NCBI RefSeq assembly: GCF_024713975.1
Contig: NC_091098.1
Coordinates: 23,224,316-23,288,315 of the forward strand
From: Paralichthys olivaceus
Lineage: Eukaryota > Chordata > Actinopteri > Pleuronectiformes > Paralichthyidae
Length of the DNA stretch: 64,000 bases
Direction: 5' to 3'
The notes below the pieces were generated by a model. The model saw nothing but the letters and a program-made list of their open reading frames with translations, ran no database searches and was not told the DNA's origin. Both the position numbers and the translations under genes were made by a program. Shown in pieces: positions 27,553 through 39,921 of this stretch; positions within the stretch are counted from its first letter, which is position 1, and every line of letters begins with the position of its first letter.

Positions 27553-28244
27553 CAAGATGGCTGTGTCAACAGTACTCATGACTCAGATTATCTCACTGCA
27601 GATGTGACAACAGGTCATCTTTTAAAGCCCCATCTTCCCCCGTAAATCTATCAACTGGCTAATGGACACATAAATAGGACAACCCTTGTTTGTGTGTGTG
27701 TGTGCATGTGTGTGTTTGTCTGTGTGCACCAAGGGGACGACAGTGCAGACGACAGTACTGAAGATTTAAAAAACTGTGATTAAAAGAGGTTTTTTTGTTC
27801 TGCTACACCCGTCCCCTTACATTTCTTTTCCTTTCTCCATCATCTTTTCTTCTCTGCCTCAATTCATATAAAGCCCCATCATTAAATCCACATTAGGTGC
27901 ACCTAGCTCTACCCCTCTGTCCGACATCTGTGTGCTTCTCTATCTGCTGCCCCCATGATGAACATTATTTGATAGAGTGTGTGACATCCACAATATCCCA
28001 CAGAGCCGGAGACACAGACGGTCCCACTGGCCCTGCAGACTGACACTGTTGACGTTCCAGTCACTGACTAAAGTGGTATGTAAATGACTTGCACATACAT
28101 CATCACATCCCAGGGTCCATTTTGTCAATTTTAGGCTATTAACTCACTGTCCCAGTTTGTAAAATGTTGGCCTTGCAAAGGTATTAAAAGTGACAGTAGC
28201 GGTGTGGTAGGATGATTATTGCCTTCTTAAAGACTCCCTCTCTC

Positions 28245-28291
<47 letters not shown>

Positions 28292-31200
28292 ACGTGTGGA
28301 GCAGAACTCAGACTATCTCCCACACAGGGGGGAGGCCCCCGGGCCAGTTAAAAATGGTGTTAATTTCTCCTCCTATGGGAAAGCAAAGAACGGTCTCTCC
28401 ATGGCAACAGAGAGGGTGCTGAAGGGAGGAAACACAGAGCATGCGATCAGCAACCCCCTCTTTGTACCAGCACACATCCTCGTCCAAACTACCACATATG
28501 TGCACCATGGATTTCGTCACCCCACATCTGAAATGAACGCATATTGGCATAAACTCAGTGCATCTCAGTTTGTCTCTCGTCTAACAAAGAAATGTCCTGC
28601 GCACTCAAGCCAACACCTCTCCACCTTTAGCAGCTCAAATAAAAAAAAACCCCTGATGAAACCAAGTCACTCGGCATCACACATGAACAGGTAATTTCTC
28701 CGTTGCTCTGGTGACGGATGTGATAAGAAGGGGCCGGTGATTCCTGTCCGGGATGGTGATCGTTTGCTGTTTGAACCTGTGAGCACGAGTCCATGTGTTG
28801 CCCCTCATAAGCAGAGCCAGAGAGAGAGAGAGAGACGAAACAACAAAAGGACTGACAAAAGCACTGGAGATTCACTATGCAGAAATAGCATTAATGCAAA
28901 TGCTGTTGAATAATAGGGGATAGTATTCTTTTGACTCTGTGGCCCCTCCACAAAAGATGAGCTCTCTGGGGAAATGTGGACTAATTAATCAGATAATAAT
29001 GATGATGTTCCTCTTCCTAGTCGACGGTGAGGCAAGAAATAACATTTAGGGCCCATTTTACAAAATGCAGATTAGAAGGTGTCTATGATTTCTACATGAG
29101 GGGAGGACGTCCCAAGAAAGACCTTTGATAGCATTATTGAATCCTCTGAGGCTAACCCTGAAAAACCTTTTTCTGTGACACTAATGTCCAAATCTATCTT
29201 GTCCCGTCAGTGCAAAGGCTTCAAATCCTTCAATTAATTCGCCATTTATTTCCTGATTAATGAATTTACCACTTTTGTTTATAAAATTCCAGAAAATATT
29301 CAGAAAAATGCTGAATATTAACTCCAATCCCAATGACGTCTTTAAATTGATACAAATCTTACTAAGACAAAGAAAAACAGCTAAATCAGAGAATGTTTAA
29401 ATTATTGTTGAGAAAATGGTAAATTTATTGATTAACTGATCAGAAAATATTTTTTTAAGACTTAATCTATGGTTCAATAACATCTCAGACTGTACAGTTC
29501 ATATTTTCTTACGCGCCTAGTCTATAAAAAGTCTTGACTGGAATGTCGGACAAGTCTTGAGAAACTGTGATGGACATTTTCATTGTTTCCTGGCATTTTA
29601 TTTGACAGATTAATCAATGGACAGTTGTAAGGTGCAGCCCTCCTTGCCAATTAATTTAATCTTCTCAGTTTTAGGACACTTCTCTGGCCGTTTTGGACTA
29701 ATTGTACAAGTTAGGTGATAAAGGTGACACTGATGTCTGGGTTGATAATTTGTGGCAGCGCATTCAGAGAACATGATGTGTGCACACAAACATTTTCTGT
29801 GTGTGTGTTTGTAGCATGTCTATATACTGTGTGAGTGTGAATGAGAGACCATGTCCACCAAATCCTAGTTGAGATAAATGTACAGAGATATTTACAGATT
29901 TCTGTTGGCATGGCAACTAAGAGCAACAGCACGCAGTATTTCAAAATTTCCAGTTTAAGCATCTCTTTTGAAACTGGCTGCACTCTGACTCTCTCTGTCT
30001 CGGGAAGTGCTCCTGCTTATGTGGTGCTCAATTCTGTGGTGCATCTCCGTGTCTGTTTCTGGTCCTGTACCCCTCCTCCTCTGTAGCGTCCTCTAATCAG
30101 GACATAATGAGAGCCAAACGAGGTTGTATCTCCACTCGTAGGGCTGCTGGATTCTCTGAGCAAGGCGAGGGCCCTGAGTCGTGCGGAAAGAGGGCGAGAT
30201 GACATGGGAAGGAGGGACAGAGACGGAAAGAAAACACAGAAAGGAAATCATTCTGTGCACGGCTTGAAAAGAGGCATCGACACTGAGTCTGTGCTACTGT
30301 GCCCGCTCCCTCTGTCCTGCCACATGACTGAAGCCTCCTTGTCTGCTTCACTGACACACAGAAGAGACCTTCTCTGTCTGCACATCAGCCACCATCCATC
30401 CCTACCCCCACCCAGCCTGCCCCCGTACAGAAACTTGGCACACCCTGGGAGCAGCTGCAGCGGGGGCTTCCAATGCTCAAGCTCCAGAGACACGCCCCCG
30501 GCCCTGCAGCCGTAGGAGGAGGCAGTGACCATTGTGTGTATGTGCGTCTGTGTGTTTATACGTCTGATTGTGTGCGCGTCACTTTTCCACCGGCCCAGGA
30601 CGGCCTATTTATAAAACCCAGGAACGCACGCCGAATCAAGAATCATGCTTTCTAATCCAGTCACATGCATATAAATTGGTTGATTTGTGGCGTCTGACTC
30701 ATCATTAGAAGCTGCTTGTGTTGGCTGATGTTTTGTTTGTTGTCTAAATTTCCCTGGTGGAGCTGAGTCAAGGGGAGGTTTCCCCCCCTGCCTCACGATA
30801 TTAGCGACAAAGCATGTTCTCTCAGTGAGCTACACTTCCACTTTCTCTGCCTCTCCAGTGCGTTTTAACTTCAGGGAAAGATCTCAGCTCAGCAGATCTT
30901 CGGCCTCGTGGAGAAATACACTTGAAATTTTTCATATGGCAAAACTCACTCAGGTGCCGGTTTATTAGGTACACCTAGCTCAAGCGAATGCAGTCTTAAC
31001 CAACATCCAACATCCATTTCAGTAATTTTACAGGTTATACTTCATGGATCATAATGGAAAAGAAATCTGACATAGATTGGGCATTGACATTTATAAGTGC
31101 AATTTGGTGCAGCTGAAATAAAGAAAAGTGTTGGGCCTTGGCAGGACGGATCACAACGAACCTTGGTGGAAGGATGTTGTATATAGATCAGAGAAGAACC

Positions 31201-32999
31201 CATTGAATTTCCGGATCCAGGAGTTTTCTTCTTCTCACTGTCTTTAACATTCTGAAATAGGGCATTTTATTGTGTTGTTGTTTTTTATGTTTTCTTTGAT
31301 TTGTCAGAGGAAAACAAGAAAAATAAAATATTTCTGGATTTGATATCTATGAGCAATTTGGTGTGAATCTAGTGAATGTAAATGTGGTTTCATTGGGGGA
31401 CTGTGGGGCCTTGGCGGGGGTATGCGATTTACTGAGTGACCCTCTACTAAAAAATGTTTTGATTCAAAAATACGGTCATTTTTGGAGGCTCCAGTTCGTG
31501 GTGTTGTTGAATTGTCATGTGTTACGTGAACAGGTGGTTTTATTATTTTGTCCACCTTGTTTATATATCGCCTAAAATGACCATGAGTCAGAATCTGAGC
31601 CTCTAAAAAACATTCACAGAACATCTGACCCTCCATGAAGGAAGGATTTATTGCAGGACAGTTATTACTATATAAACTACATTTGTTTTATCTAGGTCTA
31701 ATAAATTGCAGAAGAGGACATCAAAGAATTTATGTGAACAAGGAATGACAAGAACCACAGACAAAAGCTAATCACCAACACATTTCAGTCAGCGCCTGCA
31801 CCTGCGGACACAGATCACACCTGCCCTCTTGCCCAGAGGGAAACATAATATTGAGGAGAGATTACAGGATTTTGAAAAGGTATTTGGCCTAAATCTAAAT
31901 ACTCTCTCACACAGGTTTAACACCTGTGGAGGGCTCCGTGCTATTCATCTGAAATCAAAGGATTTAGTGTCTGATTGGTGCCAATATCTCCTGCAGTTTG
32001 CTCACAGAAAACGTGTTTTTGCTCTTTGTGGTCCAGAGAGACTCTGTCCCAGCAGGTCAGGTGTGGATGTGTGTGTGTGTGTGGGGAGGGGGCATCGTTC
32101 CCTGGAGACTCTTATTTTTAAAATGGTGGTTGTCTCCTTGCTGGCACAGCAGGCCCTAACATCACCATACACGGACATGGGCGCGGAGGGAGCCGCTGGG
32201 CCACTGCCTGACACTTCACCGTGCGCATGTTGATCTCCCGTTACAAAAGAGGAGCGTGCGGTTTAACCCTCCGTGCACCTGCAGCCCCGCTCGTGCACGG
32301 TGACACGCGACTTCTGCACATCACCCGCAGACATGTGCAGGTGAAGTGTGAGCGCTCACTCCGGGGCGTGTGTCGACATCAGTCCCCTTTTGTTTCCGCC
32401 ACAACCCCTCACGTGGTCTCCAATTACGCACAGCCGCCTCCCTCTATCACATGCAGAAATTACTATATATAAAAAAAATTTTTAACAGTTGACAAAAATC
32501 CGAATGTGTTTCTCTCACAATGACATTCGTCTCGCAGAGCTTCGTGTGGGGATGCACACAAAAGGCTCAGATGCAGCAGAGACAGACTATCCTGGACTAC
32601 ACAGGTGTTGCCAGAGCAACGAGTGCCTGCGATCCGCATCCTGCCCAGGACAATGAGAAGTGCGGTGCAAACACTCACACTGACTGCCATCATGTTTCTC
32701 TGGAAAAGAAAACCCCTCATGTGCTGTTTGAGTATTTAGAAAACGCATATTTGCTATTCCTCAAAAGAGGGGGTGGGGGGCAATAAATGTTGGCGACGCA
32801 CGGACACGGTTCGTTTTGCTCGGTTTAGATGGGACAGTGCGGGTGCGCGCGGTTCACTGACAATCACAAGCTGCTGATGTTCAGAAATGTTGGATCTGTC
32901 ATGTGCTGAGTGGTTCGTCCCTCCATCAGGGGGCACACCGGACTGGAGGCTGTACCCTGACATACCAGACCCGTGCACAGACATGCCGTTGCATCCACG

Positions 33000-33037
<38 letters not shown>

Positions 33038-33841
33038 TACATACAGCATCGCCACACCGGACAACACGAGACCGTATAACGGCACGGTGTCTCAAACACA
33101 CAAAATAATACCCTGTTATCTACATGCTTTACACCCTGACAGGACTTCACCCTCACCGGGGACACATGCGATGATGCAGCCCATACCTTTTACCATTTGC
33201 GATAGCCAGGAGGCACCGGCGTTGCTATGGCAGCAAGGGATGAGACGTAGGGGCTGTTCTGGTTGGGATGTGGACAAAGTGAATCTTTATCTGGGGAAGA
33301 CGAGGGCGAGCCGGGACGATAAAACACCACAAGTTTGTCATTTTATTCACATGACAGGCGCATGTGTGTGTATGTGTGTGTGCAGCCTGAAATAATGACA
33401 ACTTATATAGGCGGCAACGGGACATCTCGTGCACACACATACACACACACACAGAGAGACACACACATGCACACACACACACACACACACACACTTTACC
33501 GTTGACTTGACCGGCACATATAGGACGGGTTTCCCTGGAGCCCCTTTCTTGTTGTGCTCTCCCAGGACGTTGGTCCCGACCTGAAATCCTTTCGACTTCA
33601 CCCAAAATTTGAATTTGGCGTTGATGTGGCTGTTGTCGACGTACACGCCGTCCGACTCGTCGCTCTGCAACAGTGTCTGCATGATTTTGTTGTATTTTCG
33701 CCGGGTGACGGTCTTTGTTTTACCGGAGTCCCCATAAGTCCGGAGACACCAGTCCTGAAATTCACTGAACATCTCCGCCTCCAACACGACCGGACTCCGG
33801 CTCCTCTTGGGCGCATCCACGCACGCCTTTTTCGTTGCCAT
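14175..33841 (-). CDS. nol4l: Nucleolar protein 4-like (long isoform)
   Basis: Eleven coding exons on the minus strand: 33841-33500, 24435-24280, 22361-22250, 20670-20561, 18145-18004, 17238-16946, 16823-16638, 16114-15926, 15817-15698, 14747-14558 and 14389-14175. All have GT-AG borders and join in frame to 684 aa; human NOL4L long form is about 680. Exon 1 starts [13 protein letters not shown] and holds the conserved N-terminal fold. Exon 2 has [16 protein letters not shown] and exon 3 has [19 protein letters not shown], both family signatures. Then come Ser/Pro-rich linkers, an acidic run (six consecutive D, then HDDHDD) and a basic [18 protein letters not shown] segment that may act as a nuclear signal. 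[24 protein letters not shown] follows, and the C-terminus is [23 protein letters not shown]. The biochemical role is poorly known; the human gene is a leukaemia fusion partner (RUNX1, PAX5). Assignment to the a or b copy is not possible here. Confidence 0.96.
14748..15697 (-). other. nol4l: nol4l intron between coding exons 9 and 10
   Basis: Intron bounded by GT at 15697 and AG at 14748 on the minus strand. It contains repeat family A copy 1 and a 12-base or longer poly-G run near 15594-15606. No exon is seen inside it. Confidence 0.8.
14836..15012 (+). mobile_element. Dispersed repeat family A, copy 1 (fragment)
   Basis: Within a nol4l intron. It shares phrases with copies at 31075, 38308, 42290 (inverted) and 52888 (inverted): AGAACCCATTAAATTTT-like, CGGATCCAG/ATTTCTTTCACTTTCTTTAACATTG-like, then GAGTGCCxTTxTAG. 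I recognise the family as very common in percomorph genomes but cannot give it a reliable class name. Confidence 0.7.
18146..20560 (-). other. nol4l: nol4l intron between coding exons 4 and 5
   Basis: About 2.4 kb with no recognised coding sequence. It contains short CA-rich stretches (19540-19575) and AT-rich DNA. The short open frames here lack family motifs. Confidence 0.7.
23480..23700 (-). mobile_element. Dispersed teleost repeat (fragment)
   Basis: It contains ATCGCCACCTGGTGGCTGG followed by CTGCAGTATAGGTCATAAGT. I recall this phrase as widespread in percomorph genomes, usually written in the opposite orientation. It lies in the nol4l intron between coding exons 2 and 3. The ends are approximate and there is no second copy in the window, so the call rests on memory of the motif. 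Confidence 0.4.
25917..26040 (+). mobile_element. Partial copy of the GGGCTGCAAC-type MITE
   Basis: It starts AGGGTTGCAACTTTACATAATTTTCTCAATTAACTGATCAATCATTTGGTCC-like, matching in order the 5' end of the fuller copy at 60358-61212: gggctgcaac, then ATTA/ATTAAT-rich sequence, then a TTTGGTC-type phrase. The other end is missing. Confidence 0.5.
26288..26626. mobile_element. Teleost MITE with about 28-bp imperfect terminal inverted repeats
   Basis: The left end (AAGGTTTAGTGCGTAAGATT...) and the inverted right end (AAGTCCAGTATGTAGGATTT...) align over about 28 bp with a few mismatches. The length is about 340 bp, with internal phrases on a lethal-sounding CDS-free backbone (GAGGAAACGCTCCTGATGTA, TATAAAAGGCTC). 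It carries no transposase. I recall the same element as common in many fish genomes. Confidence 0.75.
27161..27218. repeat. (CA)n microsatellite with CAGA interruptions
   Basis: A CACACA run broken three times by CAGACA. Confidence 0.9.
27267..27327 (+). repeat. (GGA)n microsatellite
   Basis: About 60 bp of GGA units with a few AGA substitutions. In one frame it would encode poly-Glu, but there is no exon context. Confidence 0.95.
27520..27550. repeat. (TG)n microsatellite
   Basis: An uninterrupted TG run of about 30 bp in nol4l intron 1. Confidence 0.95.
28251..28290. repeat. (TG)n microsatellite
   Basis: A pure TG run of 40 bp preceded by a CT-rich stretch. Confidence 0.95.
29225..29645 (-). 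mobile_element. GGGCTGCAAC-type MITE, degraded copy
   Basis: It ends with GGTGCAGCCCTCC, the inverted terminal signature shared with the copy that ends at 61212. Inside are ATTAAT/GATTAA-rich blocks, CCAGAAAATATTC and CAGAGAATGTTTAAATTATT-like phrases typical of this element. The other terminus is eroded. Confidence 0.6.
31075..31445 (+). mobile_element. Dispersed repeat family A, copy 2 (two fragments in tandem)
   Basis: A 3' fragment (GACATTTATAAGTGCAATTTGGTGCAG) is followed by a 5'-to-3' copy: CTTGGTGGAAGGATG, AGAGAAGAACCCATT, CACTGTCTTTAACATT, GATATCTATGAG, AATGTGGTTTCATTGGGGGAC, then GGCGGGGGTATGCG. The order matches the copy at 38308. Confidence 0.75.
33001..33045. repeat. (CA)n/(CATA)n microsatellite
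   Basis: A CA run of about 32 bp followed by ACATACATACATACA. Confidence 0.95.
33430..33495. repeat. (CA)n microsatellite next to the nol4l exon 1 donor
   Basis: A CA-rich run that ends four bases from the GT of the nol4l exon 1 donor (33499-33498 on the minus strand). The intron therefore opens GTAAAGTGTGTGTGTG. Confidence 0.9.
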
Positions 33842-34260
33842 CGCTCCCCCTCTCGCGCTCTCTCTCTCTCTCTCTTTCTGTGTGTGTGTGTGTGAGCCCG
33901 TTCAAACAGCCCTGGCTAATAAAGAAACACACTTGAACGGGTCGGTTTTTTCCTCCTCTGGTCCCCGCTCTGTCCCGCGTCCTGAAGGCTTGGATGTGGT
34001 GGTGGTGGTGGTGTTTTTTGGGGGGGGACGGCGCAGCCTCCCGGTGGTTTCCCGGCAGCAGAAGTGACCCGGACAGCAGCACACCTGTTTGCAGAGGAGG
34101 AGCAGTGCTGTCCCGACCCGCAGCGGTGAAAAAATGTCACTTCCTCACATCATCCGCTGAGGAGCAGAGAGAGGGGGGCTGTCCTATGCTGAGCGGGTAT
34201 CTCCCACCTGTGCGTAAAACCCTCTCCACCGACAGAAAGAAAACCACAGTCCTCGCTTAA
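33842..34260 (-). promoter_or_regulatory. nol4l: Putative 5' UTR/promoter of nol4l
   Basis: GC-rich with several CpGs upstream of the nol4l ATG, including CT-rich and CA runs (33856-33895) that would lie in the 5' UTR. No TATA box is clear. The start site cannot be placed. Confidence 0.4.
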
Positions 34261-37200
34261 CAACAAAGAACACAGACAAAAGCGTGAAAACAAACGTCGC
34301 CTTCAGTTCCTATCGACCTACTTTCTAACAGTCGACACTATTTTCGGATGCTGGGTTGCTCAACCCTTAAAAAAAAAAAAAAAAAAGCGCAAAGATGCTA
34401 TCAATGTGCTCCTGTTTTGGCCACGTATCCGATCAACATGCGCCACCTGGGATTCTCCCTGCTCCTCACACCTGTTTGAATGGGATTTGCGCCGCTGGCA
34501 CACTGCTCCTTCTATCCCATACAACACACTCACATCTGCATTTCACTGGAAACTGATCCATCTGCAGCAGAGCCCGAGGTGTATAAGTGAAGTGAGAGAT
34601 GGTAAATGTAGAATTTATTCACAGGGTGTGATGGAAAAACTAAAAACAATTGTTTGCATTTACAGGTGGACTGCAGAAAAATAAAGATATATATTAAATA
34701 GTCTGATAAAAAGATAATATCCTCATATAATGAATATATTCAGACTTCATTGTTTCAAATATAGAGCTTGGATTTTTGTGCTTAAGTCAAGTCACCTCAG
34801 CAGATTGTGAAACTTTATTGTCTTAATGCAAATATGGATAAAATGTAGTTTGGCAAATAAACCACATGTGTTAAAACTAAATATAAAGGCTGTTAAAAGG
34901 CTTAATATTTACAAGTAATACAAATCATATAAACTGCATTTTTGAGCGAAGAACAATGTGAATCATTCTGTTCCATCACTTTCATGTTAAGAGATGAGAA
35001 AAGTTACATCCGTTGAACACTGAAATTAGTATTGAACAACCTAAATGTGTTTTGTTTTAGGAGGAAGCAACAGCACATATTAAGTAGCTGTATTAACTCT
35101 GAATGTGTATATTTGTGCCCGAGTGGTGTCTTTGTGTGTCTGTGAGTGCCTGCAGCCTGTGTGTGTGTGTATGTGTGTGTGTGTGACTCCTCCTGGCCTG
35201 TGCATTGTAGGCCCATGCCGGTGGTGGCTGCTGTTGCCATGACAGCAGCTCAGCAGTGTCTCCGGCCGTGCAGAGGGTGAGTGGGATGCCCCGTCCTCAT
35301 CCTCTCCATCCTGACTCAAAGAACGGTACGCCGGACACAACCCCCCACTCCCTTAACTGAATGACAAACAGCCTAACACTTGGTCAAAAAAAGAAAAACT
35401 GAGTGCACGTGTGTTGTTTTTGCGTGTGTGAGCGTGTGCTGATGGCCGAGGCCTTGGCAAGCTATTTCATTTCATTTCATTTCATCATTTGGTCTCGTGT
35501 TGTGTCTCAGGACTGGACAGGAGGAGCTGCAGGGCTCCACGTGCATCCCTCAGGGGAGGAAACATGTCAGCACTTCTCTTATTTTGAAAGGTTTGGTTCC
35601 AGACACATGTTTCGTTATAACCTGTGTTCAGACGGCTGCCGATGGGATTCTTCTAGTTCAGGGGTAGAAGGACTTTTACGCATTGCACTTTTTGAGGATG
35701 TTGTGATGAATTGGAAGATCCTTGTATATGAAGAAAGAAATGAATTTTGAAGGCTCTTCATTAAACAGTTTAATAGATCTTGATAATAATTATCAGAGAC
35801 ATTTCAGAAAATCTAGGAAACGTGATTAACTTTAGTCTATGTTTATTCCATATAAAGGAAAAGCGCAATATCTTTCTATCAAACACTTCTTCTGCTTTCT
35901 TGTTCATTTGCAGTTTTTTCTAACGTGTTTTCAAGTTCTTGTGAATTTTTAATGCTGTTTTTTTTCTTTGGTATTATATATATATATATTTTACAGTAAA
36001 GTTAAACATCAAAAAGTCCGACTCTGGTCGAACCATGACTAAAAATGAAGTTGCATTTTGTCTTCACAGACCAGTATTGTGATTTTATTATACTTCACAA
36101 GGCAGCACCTAAAAATTACTTTTATTATTGATTATTCTGACATTTATGTTCATTACTGATCTATTTAAAATGCTCATTCACCTCTCTCTACACAATACTC
36201 CATTCAGTAACACAGAAATTAATCATTTTCTTTAAAGTAAACAATCGTATTACTATAAGTTGTTAACTGTATTTAATTTGTGTGTTTTTTTATGTTTGTA
36301 CAACAGTTTTCTTTTCTCAGTGTAGATAACATCTTTAGATATGTTGCTTTGTCCAACCCAGACTCCAACATATAAGATATTTAGTTTTCTGTCATGTAAA
36401 GTTCTTACATTTGAGAACACAAAGCTTCAAGGAATTTGCCACTTTACCATAGAATTTTTGAATGATCAAATCATTGCGCTAGGGACCAAATCCAGTATCT
36501 CACTTAAAAAAACAATATTATAGAGAAAAGAGAGAAAAAGTAAATAAGACTCTTTTTTTTTTCTTCTTACAGTTTATCATCATAACGGTCAGATTTATGT
36601 TGGGGGCGTATAAAATTCATTAAACATTAATGATCCTTAATAATATTCTCACATTAGATATATCATTATAAAATTATATTAGATTTTTATCTTCAAATAT
36701 TAGAAAATACTGCAGGGCACACACACACACCAAGAACAGATCATTTCTCAGCACCAGCAGGACCCGAGTGGTTCAGACCTGTAGGCAGGGTCACCCCCCC
36801 CCCCATCAGTCCTAATGAGGCAAAACCGCTGTAATTACGCTCCCAATCCCCCACTGAGCACTTTCCTTTCACCGTGAGGTGGACAACTCCTGTCCTAGAG
36901 GGCCACAGCGAGGGTCGTCTCACACTGAAATATCCCACATTCAAAAATAAAACTCTTCATATTAATAGCACAAGCCTTGTGGCAGCATTTACACCTGCAC
37001 CTCACACCTGCACCTGACTAACCTCTGTGTCCAAATACGGTGTCATTTCCATCCCATAAATGAAATCTGTCTCTTCACAAAGAGAAAACATGCTCTAGTG
37101 CCTCATATCCAGTGGAAGTGTATATTTAGAGCATTTAATTCAGGGGATCAGTCAACACGTCTTGGTTCGTATTGATCAGCCACAGATAAACTGTTGGCAT

Positions 37201-38307
37201 CTCTTTTGTGACACTAAAGGGAACTTTTTCGAGTCAGAGAAAACTTCACTGACATAGTGAGAGGAGTTCTTCGGACCTGGACTTCCTGCTGAAGTAAAAA
37301 TACACATGGATTTTTATTAAAGTATGCTCAAAGTAAGTAATTTTCCCCTCAGGGGTATTTACACATGAGGATGTTTGCAGATCTTGTTATGGAGATAATG
37401 CTGTGGTGTAAACAAACAACGTGAACCTGAACAGGGTGTATTACAACCTGGTGAGAGGTTAAAGAAGGACGAGCAGGGGAGGCCTCGGGGTCAACTGAGT
37501 CAGACAAACTATGGGGGAGTGACGGTGAATCGGCCTTAGACAGGGTGACAAGTTTCTCCTGCTCGGCTGGTGTTGATCTCACTGTGTGATAAAGTCCCTG
37601 TGACAATTTGATAACTACTGCCTCCTAATGGTGGAGCTGAAAACTGCACCTCCTTTGTCTCACCTGTCCTGAACCGGACCGGTCCGATACAGGGACACAG
37701 CCGGTTAAGATCTATTGTGTGTGAATCAGCTGCATGATATTTGTATGTGCTGTAATGTTTTTATTTTAAGTTGAAATATTCTTACACATGTGAAGTACAT
37801 AGACAGGTTATAACGTGTCCTTGTATCATAAAGGGTAATTTCACTCAGATTTTAAAACTTTAATTACTGAGGTTCTTGCTGCCACATAAGCATGATTTCT
37901 GATGAGTAGCTGCTTTTCAAATGTCATTTTGGGATGTTTTCCATTCACATCCATTATAATTAATCAATTAATCAATCAATTGAATTGTTATCATTTTATC
38001 AGCCTACCATTACCACTACTCTAAAGAGGTAGTTAAAATCCCACAGGGCTTTTTTTGATCAGGGATAAACGGGAAACATGTTGGTAATCAGGATTCAGCG
38101 ACATACGTTTTGGAGATAAAGTAGAAGCAACTTTTTGCACCACTCTTCCAGAATATGATGTAACATACATGGGATGGATAACTTTTTAAATGTACTGAAA
38201 CTAGCATCAAAAAACAAAACAAGACATCTTATTGCTTTTAGATTTAATGATGATGTGATACTTAAGAGATCAATTCCTAATATGTTTTGCCTTTAGAGCA
38301 GATCCCT

Positions 38308-38668
38308 TTACCACCACCCAAGGAGGTTATGTTTTTATCTGCATTTGTTTGTCTGTTAACAGGATTACACACCAACTACTGAACAGATTACCATATCACT
38401 TGGTGGAAGGATGTGTTATGGGTCAGAGAAGAATCCATTAACTTTGGGTGCAGATCCATGGATTTCTTTCACTTTCTTTAATATTGTGAGATAGATCCCC
38501 CCCTCAAAAAACACAAATCAGGCACATTTAATGGACTGACATTTATAAGTGTGTGCAATTTGATGCAGATCCAAATAAAACTATGAGTCCAGTGAATTTA
38601 AATGTGGTTTCATAAGGGGACTGTTGGGCCTTGCTGGAGTTATGTGCCCTCTGAGTGCCATTGTAGCT
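38308..38668 (+). mobile_element. Dispersed repeat family A, copy 3 (most complete)
   Basis: The fullest copy in the window. It has ACCCAAGGAGGTTATGTTTT, TGTTTGTCTGTTAACAGGA, CACTTGGTGGAAGGATG, TTTCACTTTCTTTAATATTG, GGACTGACATTTATAAG, TGCAATTTGATGCAG and AAATGTGGTTTCATAAG, and ends CTGAGTGCCATTGTAG. There is no coding capacity. The other four copies align to parts of it. Confidence 0.8.
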
Positions 38669-39897
38669 TTTGTTTTGAAAATTACTTTTCTGCTGGAAAA
38701 CCCATGAACATGAAAAACTGATTATTTTGAAAAACAACAGTCCTGCAATACTGTACTGTTAGTGAGACTCTGACTCATAAAACATATAAAACTGACACAT
38801 GGTGAAATTCAACTGTATTTTTATCTTGTTCAAACTTTGTAGACAATCCAATATGTATATATGTAGACATATTGGAATATACTATACACTATAGTGCCTC
38901 ATGGCAGTTTATGTATATCCAAACATTCAGAGGGTCAACAGTTGAACCTTGAAACTACAGTCCTGGTTACTGGGTATACAACTGTACTCCTGGTGAATAT
39001 TAAGATGATAAATCTTGAGATTTGATTTGGTGTAAAAATTGTTAAAACATGGTTGACTGGCTTTTTCCTGGGAGTTGGATCTGAGTTGAATAAGGTGAAG
39101 TTTATGTGGCGATTCTTGGAAACATGCTGAAAATGACCTCATGTAGACAAAATCAAGTAGCTCACGGTCTCTATTTGTAAAGAGCTGCGTAGGTTTCAGC
39201 CCCGATACCCAGTGTGTAGAAAATATGAACTGTGATCGAAAGCATTGCCAAACATCTCTTCATACACTGATGCTGTGTTTGATGTGTGACAAGCCGTGTA
39301 GAGGAGAGGGGGAGCATGCATTTTAGAGTCTATTATATCATATCTCTCATTGTCTGCTTGGTCGGCTACAGCACGGACCAGCCAGGAGTTGCATTACCAG
39401 TCTGGCGTGGTGAGGGGCTGCGGTGCGACGTGAACGCACACTGACAGCCTTATGGGACCATGAGGCAGGGACGCAGAGAGCTGTGGGTCAGGGCCCGGGG
39501 TGACTACAGGCCATCGGGACAGCACAGCCAAGAGGCAGCCAGGAGATGACAGAATGGGCACAGTCGCCATGGAAACACAGGCGGCCCAGGCAAATCGTGG
39601 CAACTGGTAACTAAGTAACAGGAAACGACGGACCATAGAAGGCGATGAGTCTGGTTAATCATGAAGAGAGGGGGTAGCAGAGAGAGGGAGGGACAATGAC
39701 AGGGAGATAAGGGCCACACCGTTCTGGCTCAACGAAGACCCCTCTCCTTCACTCCACTCCCCACGTGCACTGGATTAGTGTGAGCTGGAGAGGCGGCCTA
39801 CACCCTTCTTTCACCATCATTTCTTTTGTAAATCCATGAGGGGGTGTAAATGAGCACACACTGCCAGAGGAGGGGAAACAAGCTGGAGTACTGCCAT

Positions 39898-39921
39898 TGT
39901 GTGTGTGTGTGTGTGTGTGTG
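39898..39921. repeat. (TG)n microsatellite
   Basis: A short pure TG run of 24 bp. Confidence 0.9.

Larger units (their letters stand above)
24436..33499 (-). other. nol4l: nol4l intron 1 (9.1 kb)
   Basis: The large first intron separates the N-terminal exon from the rest. It holds two MITE-like elements with terminal repeats, a family A copy and several long microsatellites. Long open frames at 25310-25870, 27029-27436 and 28212-28694 are low-complexity translations of C-rich, GGA and GT repeats, not genes. Introns of this size and position often carry enhancers, but I see no specific one. Confidence 0.8.

Noticed and set aside
28212..28694. 160-codon open frame
   Set aside because: It starts in a (GT)n repeat and shows no family motif; intronic.
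31829..32233. 134-codon + strand open frame
   Set aside because: No recognised motif, intronic and antisense to nol4l; likely chance.
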